Shown: piece after piece, positions 1 through 8,385 of the stretch
Layout of the letters: each line of letters opens with the position of its first letter
How positions within the stretch are numbered: the first letter of the stretch is position 1
Origin: Paenibacillus albidus
GTDB lineage: Bacteria; Bacillota; Bacilli; Paenibacillales; Paenibacillaceae
Assembly (NCBI RefSeq): GCF_014644435.1
Contig: NZ_BMKR01000047.1
Span: 1-48,458 of the forward strand
Length of the DNA stretch: 48,458 nucleotides
Direction: 5' to 3'
Translations under genes and position numbers: made by a program
Notes under the pieces: model-generated
Seen by the model: only the letters and a program-made list of their open reading frames with translations
Database searches by the model: none
What the model was told of the DNA's origin: nothing

Positions 1-291
1 TCCGTTTGTCCTGCTAAATAGCCGAATCCTCCCCAATAGATTTCCTGTCCACATCAGCCGGTGATAGATCGTGAAGGGATCGCATCATGTCCGCAGAGGG
101 ACTCACGCAAAATCGCACGGTCAACAATGCATGTCCTAACCACGCTATATGGGCGAGAGTTGTGCGCATTGTACAACAATGTGAGTTCTATGCAAGCCAA
201 ATGACGATAATCTTGCCTATTGTTCAATAACCATCCGGGCCTAGTTAAGCTCCGAGTTGTTATTCACCCGTTAGGGTGATTTTGTTCTGAG
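1..291 (+). repeat. Dispersed ~290-bp intergenic repeat, copy 1
   Basis: Nearly the whole stretch before the first gene aligns with 28894-29184 in the same orientation, at roughly 85% identity by eye with a few small indels. The best kept blocks are the first 15 bases, a block around 195-228 and the last ~60 bases. The 3' end carries an inverted repeat (CACCC GTTA GGGTG) followed by ATTTTGTTCT, which resembles an intrinsic terminator; in copy 2 the arms are kept and only the loop differs. No reading frame is shared. The 5' boundary is unknown because the copy begins at the window edge. It may be a non-coding RNA or a miniature mobile repeat. Confidence 0.75.
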
Positions 292-367
292 GATCCTAGG
301 GGCGGATGCAGGGTTTTAAGGGTAATATAAAGAGAATACACAAATTGTCAGCCAAGGAGACTTTGCG

Positions 368-1267
368 ATGAATCGTTCAACAGAAGGAGCTCTGGATCGT
401 ATCAAACAGGGGAACCGCTCGAAACGGGTGCTGCTGCCGGATGGAACTTCCGTCCCTCAGCTTGGGCAGGGGACCTGGAATATGGCAGAGGATGCTGCCC
501 GCCGGGAAGAAGAGATAGCCGCTTTACGGCTGGGTGTGGAACTGGGCATGAATCTGATTGACACGGCCGAGATGTATGGGGAAGGTGCGGCCGAAGAGCT
601 GGTGGGCGAAGCCATCCGCGGCATTCGTGATGAGGTGTTTCTGGTATCCAAGGTGTATCCGCATAATGCCGGGAAAGGACGGCTTACGCTCAGCTGTGAA
701 GGCAGTCTGAAGCGGCTGAATACAGACCGGCTTGATCTTTATCTGCTGCATTGGCGGGGCAACATTCCCCTCGAGGAAACCGTCGCTGAGATGGAGAAGC
801 TGGTGGACCAGGGGAAAATAGCCAGATGGGGCGTGTCCAATCTGGACACCGCCGATATGAAGGCGCTCCTGCAGATTGCGGACGGCGGTCACTGCGTGAC
901 GAATCAGGTCCTTTATCACTTGGGTTCGCGGGGCATTGAATATGAGCTGCTGCCTTGGCTCAGAGGCCGGCAAATCCCGGTCATGGCTTACTCACCGCTG
1001 GCGCAGGCGGGTTCTTTGAGAAAAGGGCTGGTGGAGAACGAGACGGTTCAAAGGGCCGCCGCCAACCACGGTGTGACTCCGCTTCAGATTCTGCTGGCCT
1101 GGACCCTGCGGGACACGGACATCATTGCGATTCCCAAGGCCTCCTCCCGGGAGCATGTGACCGAGAACGCAGCTGCAAGCTTGATTACGCTGGACAAGGA
1201 GGAGCGGCTGCAATTGGATGCCGCGTTTCCGCCGCCTTCCTGGAAGGTGCCGCTTGATATGATTTAA
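368..1267 (+). CDS. Aldo/keto reductase family oxidoreductase
   Basis: This 299-residue protein is a cytosolic NADPH-dependent oxidoreductase of the aldo/keto reductase superfamily, a (beta/alpha)8 barrel. The catalytic set is visible: Asp and Tyr in DTAEMYG (about residue 66-72), Lys in VSKVYPHN (about 94) and His in LLHWRG (about 128). The cofactor end has PVMAYSPLAQ and IPKASSREHVTENAAA near the C-terminus. The ATG at 368 follows AAGGAG at a spacing of 8. Length is normal for the family. It appears monocistronic, lying between the dispersed repeat and the mannitol operon. The substrate cannot be told from sequence; small aldehydes or 2,5-diketo-gluconate-like sugars are typical for relatives. 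Confidence 0.88.
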   Translation: MNRSTEGALDRIKQGNRSKRVLLPDGTSVPQLGQGTWNMAEDAARREEEIAALRLGVELGMNLIDTAEMYGEGAAEELVGEAIRGIRDEVFLVSKVYPHNAGKGRLTLSCEGSLKRLNTDRLDLYLLHWRGNIPLEETVAEMEKLVDQGKIARWGVSNLDTADMKALLQIADGGHCVTNQVLYHLGSRGIEYELLPWLRGRQIPVMAYSPLAQAGSLRKGLVENETVQRAAANHGVTPLQILLAWTLRDTDIIAIPKASSREHVTENAAASLITLDKEERLQLDAAFPPPSWKVPLDMI

Positions 1268-1356
1268 GGCCGCTCCTTGCACCGTGCCAATGAAGGGGAG
1301 AACGTAACTCCAGTTTTCCAGGGTGCCGTCTCCGGCAGGGAGGATTGCGGTTCAAC

Positions 1357-1472
1357 TGTGTTTTGTACATCCAAAACCCTCTGTGAGGGCTCAAAAGTCC
1401 ATTTCGATGTATTTCGTACATTGGAAAAGGCACCTTTGGGCTCTTTCTGTTTATTCTGATGTGTAAAATGCA
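1357..1472. repeat. Block of three short hairpin modules (TGYRTTTNGTRCA type)
   Basis: Within the 562-base gap between the reductase and mtlA are two forward units, TGTGTTTTGTACA (1357-1369) and TGTATTTCGTACA (1408-1420), and one weaker reverse unit (1454-1472). Each forward unit can fold as a 4-bp stem around a 5-base loop and is followed by an A-rich tail such as TTGGAA. The same module, with different but mostly still complementary stems, occurs four times at 42393-42569. It appears to be an extragenic repeat family. Nothing coding is seen in 1268-1500. Confidence 0.5.
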
Positions 1473-1593
1473 CTCTAATGGGGAAAAGTCCCAACTATAT
1501 AGATTGAACTTATATTCTGATGGGGATTGGATCAGTCTTACGCCGAATGTTTAGATTTCCAGCCGCACCTAAAATGAAAATGGATGTAACCTT

Positions 1594-1634
1594 AAACGGC
1601 AGTCTTGCAGCAATATGCAAGCTGCCGTTTTTGG
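1594..1634 (+). terminator. Hairpin with T-tract upstream of mtlA
   Basis: An inverted repeat with arms AACGGCAG-CTTGCA and TGCAAG-CTGCCGTT (one unpaired base) runs directly into TTTTTGG. It lies 330 bases after the reductase stop and about 195 bases before the mtlA start. It is therefore either a distant terminator for upstream transcription, the end of a small RNA, or an attenuator in a long mtlA leader. Which of these applies depends on where transcription starts, which I cannot fix from sequence. Confidence 0.6.
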
Positions 1635-1726
1635 GCAAGCTAAAAGCGTGGAAGAAGGCGTGGCAGCAGCTCTTAAATGATGTCAACAACATTCATGACG
1701 AAATCGCATTTTCAATTTGGTGACAG

Positions 1727-1740
1727 AGAAAGCGCTTTGA
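1727..1740. promoter_or_regulatory. Candidate cre (CcpA) site upstream of mtlA
   Basis: AGAAAGCGCTTTGA sits 90 bases before the mtlA start and approaches the catabolite-responsive consensus TGWAANCGNTNNCA with mismatches at the outer positions; its core GAAAGCGCTTT is nearly palindromic. Carbon catabolite repression of mannitol operons by CcpA is established in Bacilli. Assignment here is by motif only. Confidence 0.4.
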
Positions 1741-1829
1741 TTTAGGATGTGTTCATAGGGGATAACCTTCAAATTCTAATTAATTTACTTTAGGGAGTCC
1801 CATCAATCATTTAAGGGGGGCATTATACA

Positions 1830-3290
1830 ATGGCCACAACGGCAAATAAGCAAAGCTCATCCGGCGGTACACGGGTGAAGGTCCAACAATTCGGCCGGAT
1901 GCTAAGCGGTATGGTGATGCCGAATATCGGCGCCTTTATCGCCTGGGGGTTAATTACGGCATTATTTATTCCAACCGGTTGGTTTCCACATGCGGGCCTG
2001 GCAGCGCTGGTAGATCCAACGATTAAATATCTGCTTCCGCTTCTGATCGGGTATACCGGCGGACAGATGGTTAACGGCAAGCGAGGCGGGGTAATCGGTG
2101 CCATAGCAACGATGGGGGTTATTGTCGGAGCCGACATTCCCATGTTCCTCGGTGCCATGGTCGTTGGTCCTCTGGCGGGCTGGATCCTTAGAGGGTTCGA
2201 CCGTGCGGTGGAAGGCAAAATTAAAGCGGGTTTCGAGATGCTGGTCAACAATTTCTCGATCGGCATCATCGGCGCATTATTGGCTCTCGGCGCACTCAAA
2301 GGAATTGGGCCGGTCATTCAAGGCTTGACGAATATTCTGTCCAGCGGTGTGGAATTCCTGGTCAACAACCACCTGCTGCCGCTCGTCAACATCATTATTG
2401 AACCGGGTAAAGTGCTGTTCCTGAACAATGCGATCAATCACGGCATTCTCACACCAATTGCTACTGAAGAGTCCTTGAGACTGGGCAAGTCCGTTCTGTA
2501 TATGCTGGAATCCAACCCGGGTCCGGGTCTGGGCATCCTGCTTGCTTACTGGCTGGTCGGCAAGGGGTCGGCTAAATCCTCTGCTCCCGGTGCGGTTGTC
2601 ATTCACTTCCTGGGCGGGATTCACGAAATTTATTTCCCGTACATTCTGATGAATCCGCGCCTGATCCTGGCGGTCATCGGGGGCGGTATTACCGGTACCT
2701 TTACTTTCCAACTGCTGGGCGCGGGCCTAACCGCTTCACCGTCACCGGGCAGTATTCTGGCTTACTTCGCCATGACGCCCAAGGGCGGATACCTGCCGAT
2801 GCTGGCCGGGGTCATTGCCGCAACTGTCGTATCGTTCCTGATTGCTTCTGTACTGCTGAAGGCAGGCAAGAACAATGAAGAGGAAGCGGATCTGGAAGAC
2901 GCAGCGGCCAAAATGAGAGATATGAAAGCGGCAGGAACAGCGGCACCAACTGCAGCGGCTTCCGCAGCGAACACAGTGGGAACTGCAGAAGTAGCTTCCA
3001 ATGTCCGCAACAAAGCCGACGTGCACAAAATCGTCTTCGCCTGCGATGCCGGAATGGGCTCCAGTGCAATGGGCGCCTCCGTACTGCGGAAAAAGCTGCA
3101 GAATGCCGGGGTGAACATCACGGTGGTGAACTCGGCGGTCAGTGAAATTCCGGGGGATGCCGATATCGTCGTGACCCAGAAGACCTTGACCGAACGCGCT
3201 GTTGCTGTTAATCCGAAAGCAGAGCATATCTCCATCGACAACTTCCTGAAAAGTCCAAAGTATGATGAGCTGGTAGAACGCTTGAAATAA
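1830..3290 (+). CDS. mtlA: PTS mannitol transporter, EIICB component
   Basis: This membrane permease imports mannitol and phosphorylates it to mannitol 1-phosphate. The N-terminal ~350 residues form the EIIC channel, with many hydrophobic segments and the conserved GGIHEIYFPYI motif (about residue 263). An Ala/Glu-rich linker (about 352-395) leads to an EIIB domain whose phospho-cysteine lies in FACDAGMGSSAMGAS (about 405-419). At 486 residues it lacks the EIIA domain found in the E. coli EIICBA protein; EIIA is supplied separately by mtlF downstream. The ATG follows GGGGGG at a spacing of about 9. It is the first gene of an mtlA-mtlR-mtlF-mtlD operon. Confidence 0.95.
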   Translation: MATTANKQSSSGGTRVKVQQFGRMLSGMVMPNIGAFIAWGLITALFIPTGWFPHAGLAALVDPTIKYLLPLLIGYTGGQMVNGKRGGVIGAIATMGVIVGADIPMFLGAMVVGPLAGWILRGFDRAVEGKIKAGFEMLVNNFSIGIIGALLALGALKGIGPVIQGLTNILSSGVEFLVNNHLLPLVNIIIEPGKVLFLNNAINHGILTPIATEESLRLGKSVLYMLESNPGPGLGILLAYWLVGKGSAKSSAPGAVVIHFLGGIHEIYFPYILMNPRLILAVIGGGITGTFTFQLLGAGLTASPSPGSILAYFAMTPKGGYLPMLAGVIAATVVSFLIASVLLKAGKNNEEEADLEDAAAKMRDMKAAGTAAPTAAASAANTVGTAEVASNVRNKADVHKIVFACDAGMGSSAMGASVLRKKLQNAGVNITVVNSAVSEIPGDADIVVTQKTLTERAVAVNPKAEHISIDNFLKSPKYDELVERLK

Positions 3291-3321
3291 TCCTCAAACG
3301 GATATGATTCTAAAAAAAGGA

Positions 3322-3344
3322 GACGCTGGCTCAGGGGCCAGCGT
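3322..3344 (+). terminator. Hairpin between mtlA and mtlR (attenuator-like)
   Basis: ACGCTGGC and GCCAGCGT form an 8-bp stem around a short loop, followed by TTTGTCT, a poor T-tract. Lying inside the operon, it is better read as partial termination or an RNA-stabilising stem that keeps mtlA more abundant than the regulator gene than as an operon end. Confidence 0.45.
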
Positions 3345-3374
3345 TTGTCTCCGGTTAGAGCGAGGGCTCCTGAT

Positions 3375-5444
3375 ATGAGGAAAATAACAGCCAGGCAGCG
3401 CCAAATGTTATCGCTTTTGTTAAGCGCAAGCGGAGAAATTACCGCCGCGGGAATAGCTGCGGATACAGGAGTAAGTGTTAGAACGGTTCACCGGGAAATG
3501 GAGGACCTTGAGGTTATCCTGCAGGATTTCGGGCTCACACTGATCAGGAAATCGGGCAAAGGCATTCAACTGAGCGGTCCCGATGCTGCGCTTGAAGAAT
3601 TGCGTCTGTATTTGCTGGAGGAGAAGCCGGCGGATTACTCGGGAGAAGACCGCAAGGTCTATGCGCTGTGCCTGCTGCTGGAGGCTTCGGAGCCGGTGAA
3701 ATTATTCTTTCTGGCTCATACCTTGAAAGTGACTGTGGCTACCATCAGCTATGACCTGGATGAACTGGAGCCCTGGGTGCGCAAATTCAGCCTGCAGCTC
3801 GTCCGCAGAAGAGGATATGGTGTAGAAATCACGGGCACTGAATTTGACAAACGCCGGGCGATTGCCCGGCTGGCCGCAGAGCATCTCGACCAGTCGGATC
3901 TGGTCGGGCATCTGCAGCAGCCCAAGGGGAATCCGGTGTTTCGCATGCTGCTGACCGCCGTAGGCAAAAACAAGCTGCTGGATATCGAGAATCTGCTCTG
4001 GGACATGGAGTGGAAATGGACAGCCGAGCTGCCGGAAATCGTCTATATGGAGCTGCTGCTCGGGTTATCGGTGACAGTCAGGCGGATAGATCTGGGTAAA
4101 GGAATTGACGGTGCCGAAGAGGCCGGCTATTCAAGATTGTCCGACCACCGGAATATCGCCGGGGCGGAGCATTTTGTACGGCGGCTCAGCGACACGCTGG
4201 GGCTGGAGTTCCCGCGCACGGAGATTCTGTATGTGGCCGGTCTGTTTGACCGGGTTCAGGAATCTTTTTCTTCAGCAGGGTTTGCGTATGGCGATATCGC
4301 GTTAATGGAGATTGTCTACAGGCTGACGGAGAATGTGGGGAAACGGACGGGTCTATCCTTCCAAAGCGACCGTGCGCTGCGGGAAGGCCTGCTGGAGCAT
4401 ATCGATCCGGCGCTGAGAAGAATCCGCGAAGGCACCCGCATCCGCAATCCGCTGCTGGGGCCCATCCGCAAGGACTACGATTACCTGTTCCAGGTCGTCA
4501 GGGCTGCTGTGGAAGAGATGGAGCTTGATCTGGAAATTCCCGACGAAGAAGTCGGATTTCTCGTGATGCATTTCGGGGCTTCTGTGGAAAGGCTGAGCCA
4601 GCTTAGGCGGAGTGTCCGGGCGATTCTGGTGTGTGCCAGCGGATTAAGCTCTTCAAGGCTGCTCGCTACCCGGCTTACGAAAGAAATGCCGCAGATTGAG
4701 ATTCTCCGGAATATTTCCTGGTATGAGGCGGCCCGGCTGCCGGAGGAGGATTATGATCTGATTATTTCCACCATTGATTTGCCGTTGGAGAAGGAACGGT
4801 ATATCAAGATCAGTCCTCTGTTGACAAGCGAAGAAATTGACAAGCTGCTGAACTATATCCAGACGATCACGCTGGGTGAACGAAGACCCGCTGCTTCTCC
4901 CGGGGAGACGGAGCCGGTCCTGCGGGATGAAGCCGCGATGGACCGGATGAAGAGCTACCAAGGGGTATTGGAAGAGATCATCCGCTTGCTGGAGCGTTTT
5001 CGCCTTTACCCGCTCGATAACAGCGGTCAGGATCTGGCCGGAACCTTATCCGCCATGCTGGAAACGCTGAACGGCACCGGTGTGATTGGGGATGCGGACA
5101 TTTTGCTGGACCGTCTGCTCGAGCGGGAACGGATGGCCAGCCAGCTCATTCCGGATACAAAGCTGGCGCTTTTTCACACCCGAAGCAGCCATATTCGCCT
5201 GTCGTCGCTAACGTTATACCGGCTGCATGAGCCGGTTGTGCTGAATGGGGAAGCCGAGGTTGCGGTGATTCTGCTGATGCTTGCTCCGCGCAAGCTCTCC
5301 AAGGAAAGCCTGGAAGTGCTCAGCGAGATCAGTGCGCTGCTGCTGAATGCCGAAATGGTCCAGTTGCTGGAGGAACGTTCGGAGCCGGAGATCAGGCGGT
5401 ATTTATCGTCGGAGCTGCTGCGCTTTTTTGAGAATAAAAGATGA
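3375..5444 (+). CDS. mtlR: Mannitol operon transcriptional activator, PRD/PTS-domain type
   Basis: MtlR activates mannitol operons in Bacilli and is controlled by PTS phosphorylation. The 689-residue product has an N-terminal helix-turn-helix (about 5-60, with GISVRTVHREMEDLE-like spacing), two PTS regulation domains in the middle, an EIIB-Gat-like domain with its cysteine in AILVCASGLSSSRLLATRL (about 420), and a C-terminal EIIA-like domain with a conserved His in LALFHTRSSH (about 596). In B. subtilis MtlR the equivalent Cys and His are the phospho-sites; that is known for the family and inferred here. I chose ATG 3375, preceded by GAGGG; an in-frame TTG lies ten codons upstream at 3345, inside the hairpin. 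It is co-oriented with mtlA and mtlF. Confidence 0.92.
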   Translation: MRKITARQRQMLSLLLSASGEITAAGIAADTGVSVRTVHREMEDLEVILQDFGLTLIRKSGKGIQLSGPDAALEELRLYLLEEKPADYSGEDRKVYALCLLLEASEPVKLFFLAHTLKVTVATISYDLDELEPWVRKFSLQLVRRRGYGVEITGTEFDKRRAIARLAAEHLDQSDLVGHLQQPKGNPVFRMLLTAVGKNKLLDIENLLWDMEWKWTAELPEIVYMELLLGLSVTVRRIDLGKGIDGAEEAGYSRLSDHRNIAGAEHFVRRLSDTLGLEFPRTEILYVAGLFDRVQESFSSAGFAYGDIALMEIVYRLTENVGKRTGLSFQSDRALREGLLEHIDPALRRIREGTRIRNPLLGPIRKDYDYLFQVVRAAVEEMELDLEIPDEEVGFLVMHFGASVERLSQLRRSVRAILVCASGLSSSRLLATRLTKEMPQIEILRNISWYEAARLPEEDYDLIISTIDLPLEKERYIKISPLLTSEEIDKLLNYIQTITLGERRPAASPGETEPVLRDEAAMDRMKSYQGVLEEIIRLLERFRLYPLDNSGQDLAGTLSAMLETLNGTGVIGDADILLDRLLERERMASQLIPDTKLALFHTRSSHIRLSSLTLYRLHEPVVLNGEAEVAVILLMLAPRKLSKESLEVLSEISALLLNAEMVQLLEERSEPEIRRYLSSELLRFFENKR

Positions 5445-5460
5445 GAGGGAGAGAATCCAT

Positions 5461-5895
5461 ATGAGTATACTGTCAGAGAATAAAGTAATTATGAATGCGG
5501 TAGCCAAAGATAAATATGAGGCAATTACGCTTGCCGGGAAATTGCTGGTGGATGCAGGACATGTGACTGAAGAATATGTACCGAAGATGCTGGAGCGCGA
5601 AGAAGTGGTGTCCACCTATATGGGGGAAGGGCTGGCGATTCCCCACGGGACCAAGGAGGCAAGACCTTTTATCAAATCAACGGGACTGTCAATCGTCCGT
5701 TTTCCGGACGGCGTGGATTTTGGCGGCGATGAACCCGCATTTGTCGTGATCGGCATTGCTGCTGCGGGAGACGGGCATATGGAGATTCTGACCAATGTAG
5801 CGATGATCTTCTCGGAAGACGATGCCATCGAACGGGTTATGAATGCCGCTTCCCCAGCCGACGTCATTGCTATCTTTGAAGGAGGCCTTGCGTAA
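5461..5895 (+). CDS. mtlF: PTS mannitol-specific EIIA component
   Basis: This 144-residue soluble protein accepts phosphate from HPr and passes it to the EIIB domain of MtlA. The phospho-histidine is in GLAIPHGTKEA (about residue 62). The ATG at 5461 follows GAGAGGGAGAG; the reading frame is open further upstream into mtlR, but that part does not resemble EIIA. Its stop codon TAA overlaps the mtlD start by one base, indicating translational coupling. Confidence 0.95.
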   Translation: MSILSENKVIMNAVAKDKYEAITLAGKLLVDAGHVTEEYVPKMLEREEVVSTYMGEGLAIPHGTKEARPFIKSTGLSIVRFPDGVDFGGDEPAFVVIGIAAAGDGHMEILTNVAMIFSEDDAIERVMNAASPADVIAIFEGGLA

Positions 5896-7043
5896 TGAAG
5901 GCAGTCCATTTCGGAGCGGGTAATATCGGCAGAGGATTCATCGGGCTGCTGTTGTCACAGGCAGGATATGAAGTGTGCTTTGTGGATGTGAATGAGGCGG
6001 TAGTTGCGGAGCTGAAGCGGCGCGGGGAATACCCGGTAACCTTGGCCAGCGAAGACCGCGAGACGGTTACCGTACAGCATGTAACGGCGCTCAGCAGCGT
6101 AACGCAAGCGTCTGAGGTGGCAGCGGCGATTGCCGAAGCGGATATAGTCACCACAGCGGTTGGTGTTTCCATTCTGAAGCATATTGCCGGAGTGCTGGCC
6201 GGGGGCATCCGCCTGCGGGCCGCCGGTTCGGCAGCTCCGCTGCATGTCATCGCCTGTGAGAATGCCATCGGCGGCAGCGCCCAGCTCAAAGAGCTGGTAT
6301 ACGCCCAGCTGGATGAGGAATCCCGAAGCAGCGCGGACAGCTTTGCGGCTTTCCCCAATGCGGCTGTAGACCGGATTGTGCCTTTGCAGCAACACGATGA
6401 TATCCTTAAGGTTGTCGTGGAGCCTTTTTACGAATGGGTCGTGGACTCGTCGCAAATGATTCCCGGATATACACCCATCCCAGGCGTGCATTATGTGGAT
6501 CACCTGGAACCTTACATTGAGCGTAAATTGTTCACGGTGAATACCGGCCACTGCTCGGCGGCTTATCTTGGGGAGCTGCGGGGATACGAGACCATTCAGC
6601 AAGCAATGGCCGATGAGCGCTTGACTTCGCAGGTGCGTGAAGTGCTGGAGGAGACCGGAGCCGTCCTCATCCAAAAGCATGGCTTTGACGAAGCTGGTCA
6701 CAGCAAATATATTGACAAAATTCTGGAGCGGTTCCGCAATCCCGCATTGACGGATGAAACGTCGCGCGTAGGCCGCTCTCCGATCCGCAAGCTGTCGGCG
6801 AACGACCGCCTGGTCTCGCCGGCGCTTCAGGCGTATGACCGTGGGCTGAGATATGCAGCCCTGGCCCGGTCTATGGCAGCGGCCTTGCGGTTTGACGTGC
6901 AGGATGATCCGGAGTCGGCGGAGCTTCAGGCCTCCATCGCCGCGAACGGTCCGGGAGCCACAGTGACCCGGTACACTGGCCTTGCAGCGGATCATTCTGT
7001 ACACCGCTCGGTGATGACGGAGTACAACGAGCTGAAAAAGTGA
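5895..7043 (+). CDS. mtlD: Mannitol-1-phosphate 5-dehydrogenase
   Basis: MtlD oxidises mannitol 1-phosphate, the product of MtlA, to fructose 6-phosphate with NAD, feeding glycolysis. The N-terminus shows the nucleotide-binding motif HFGAGNIGRGFIG (residues 5-17). The polyol-dehydrogenase active site is visible as the Lys, Asn and His of RKLFTVNTGHCSAAYLG (about 211-227). Its 382 residues match the family. The start overlaps the mtlF stop by one base, and AAGGAGGCCTTGCGTA upstream supplies the ribosome site. It is the last gene of the operon, followed by a terminator. Confidence 0.96.
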   Translation: MKAVHFGAGNIGRGFIGLLLSQAGYEVCFVDVNEAVVAELKRRGEYPVTLASEDRETVTVQHVTALSSVTQASEVAAAIAEADIVTTAVGVSILKHIAGVLAGGIRLRAAGSAAPLHVIACENAIGGSAQLKELVYAQLDEESRSSADSFAAFPNAAVDRIVPLQQHDDILKVVVEPFYEWVVDSSQMIPGYTPIPGVHYVDHLEPYIERKLFTVNTGHCSAAYLGELRGYETIQQAMADERLTSQVREVLEETGAVLIQKHGFDEAGHSKYIDKILERFRNPALTDETSRVGRSPIRKLSANDRLVSPALQAYDRGLRYAALARSMAAALRFDVQDDPESAELQASIAANGPGATVTRYTGLAADHSVHRSVMTEYNELKK

Positions 7044-7087
7044 GCAAGCCGCAATAAAGCTGCCCCATAAGCAGATTTTGCTAGATG

Positions 7088-7130
7088 AAAAAAGTCGCAA
7101 TTCTCCGGTTGCTCGGAGGATTGCGACTTT
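7088..7130. terminator. Bidirectional terminator between mtlD and the M42 peptidase gene
   Basis: Arms AAAGTCGCAAT-CTCCG and CGGAG-ATTGCGACTTT form a long stem (one internal mismatch) flanked by A-rich sequence on the left and T-rich on the right. It lies between the convergent stops at 7043 and 7148 and can end transcription from both sides. Confidence 0.9.
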
Positions 7131-7147
7131 GTGTTATGAAGCGAAGC

Positions 7148-8221
7148 TTAAGAATTCTCCAGAATGGTCTGCAGCGTTGTCCGGTCCAGCCCTTCAATCA
7201 GCTTGATCAGCAGCTCTTTGGCGGCTGCGTAATCATCACTGTGGATCACCGAGGTGGCGGTATGGATATAACGGGAACAAATACCGATGACCGCCGAAGG
7301 AATGCCGATGCCGCTCACATGAACCTGCCCGGCATCGGTGCCTCCCTGGGACACAAAATACTGATATTTGATCCGGTGGGTATCGGCCGTATCCTGTACA
7401 TATTCGATCAGACCGCGGTGGGTGATCATCGTCGGGTCAAAGATACGCAGCAGTGCGCCTTGACCCAGATGGCCAAATGCCTGGCGGTCACCGGTCATGT
7501 CCGCAGCGGCACTGGCATCCAGGCCGAAGAAAATGTCCGGCTGCAGCAGATTTGCCGCTGTGCGCGCGCCACGCAGGCCAACCTCCTCCTGCACGGTAGC
7601 GCCGGCAAAGACCGTATTCGGCAGCTGTTTGCCATGCAGCGCCTGCATAAGCTCAATCGCCAGGCCTACGCCGTAGCGGTTGTCCCAGGCCTTGGCCATG
7701 ATTTTTTTGGGATTAGCCAGCGGCGTGAACGGGCAGATCGGTACGATCTGCTGCCCGGGAGCGACACCGAAGCCCATGGCTTCTTCCCGGCTGTCTGCAC
7801 CGATGTCAATATACATCTTGCGGATATCGCCGGTTTTGCCCCGCTCTTCATCACTGAGCAAGTGGATCGGCGTGCTGCCCACAACACCGGTCAGCGTTCC
7901 TTTGGGGGTAATGATCTGCAGCCGCTGCGAAGCCACGGCGGAAGCCAGCCAGCCGCCCAGCGGCTGAAAGCGGATCATCCCGTTGTCGGTGATGCCGGTA
8001 ACCATAAAGCCTACTTCATCAAAATGTCCGGCCACCATAATCCGGGGCCCGTTCTCTTCGCCGCGCAGCACACCGAAAAGGCTGCCGAGACGGTCCTGAA
8101 CGAATTCATCGGTATAAGGGGACATGGCATTTTTGACGTAGGCGCGCAGTTCACGTTCAAAGCCAGGGGCTGAAGGGAATTCGGTAAGGGTTTGGAATAA
8201 ATCCAGAGTTTCTTGGTTCAT
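7148..8221 (-). CDS. M42 family metallopeptidase (glutamyl/deblocking aminopeptidase-like)
   Basis: This 357-residue cytosolic protein belongs to the M42 family of dodecameric aminopeptidases, which use two metal ions to trim peptides. Metal-ligand regions are visible as VAGHFDEVGFMV (about 64-75), WDNRYGVGLAIEL, QEEVGLRGA and FGLDAS. I chose the ATG at 8221, preceded by GAGGAG, because the family begins near here (MNQETLDLFQTLTEF). The frame stays open another 55 codons upstream to a TTG at 8386 and would add a Cys-rich stretch, judged not part of the enzyme. It is convergent with the mtl operon. Confidence 0.9.
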   Translation of the reverse strand: MNQETLDLFQTLTEFPSAPGFERELRAYVKNAMSPYTDEFVQDRLGSLFGVLRGEENGPRIMVAGHFDEVGFMVTGITDNGMIRFQPLGGWLASAVASQRLQIITPKGTLTGVVGSTPIHLLSDEERGKTGDIRKMYIDIGADSREEAMGFGVAPGQQIVPICPFTPLANPKKIMAKAWDNRYGVGLAIELMQALHGKQLPNTVFAGATVQEEVGLRGARTAANLLQPDIFFGLDASAAADMTGDRQAFGHLGQGALLRIFDPTMITHRGLIEYVQDTADTHRIKYQYFVSQGGTDAGQVHVSGIGIPSAVIGICSRYIHTATSVIHSDDYAAAKELLIKLIEGLDRTTLQTILENS

Positions 8222-8385
8222 TGACGGCACACTCCTCACTAACGGCTTAAGTTCACTTATACAGTATGAACATTGTCCGCCAGCTTGTCCATCGCTGTGA
8301 CAAAACGGACACCGGGCGATGTATTGGCGAATATAATGCTGTAGCAGCTCTGAATGCAAGGGGTTGGGAAAGGGAGCGAAGGACA

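Noticed and set aside
1520..1723. 67-codon open frame before mtlA
   Set aside because: No ribosome site, and it is crossed by a full terminator hairpin; more likely untranslated leader.
5955..7100. 381-codon open frame on the minus strand opposite mtlD
   Set aside because: mtlD is unambiguous on the plus strand; the antisense frame is a product of its codon bias.
7085..8173. 362-codon open frame on the plus strand opposite the M42 peptidase
   Set aside because: It runs through the bidirectional terminator and has no family features, while the minus-strand frame carries the metal-site motifs.
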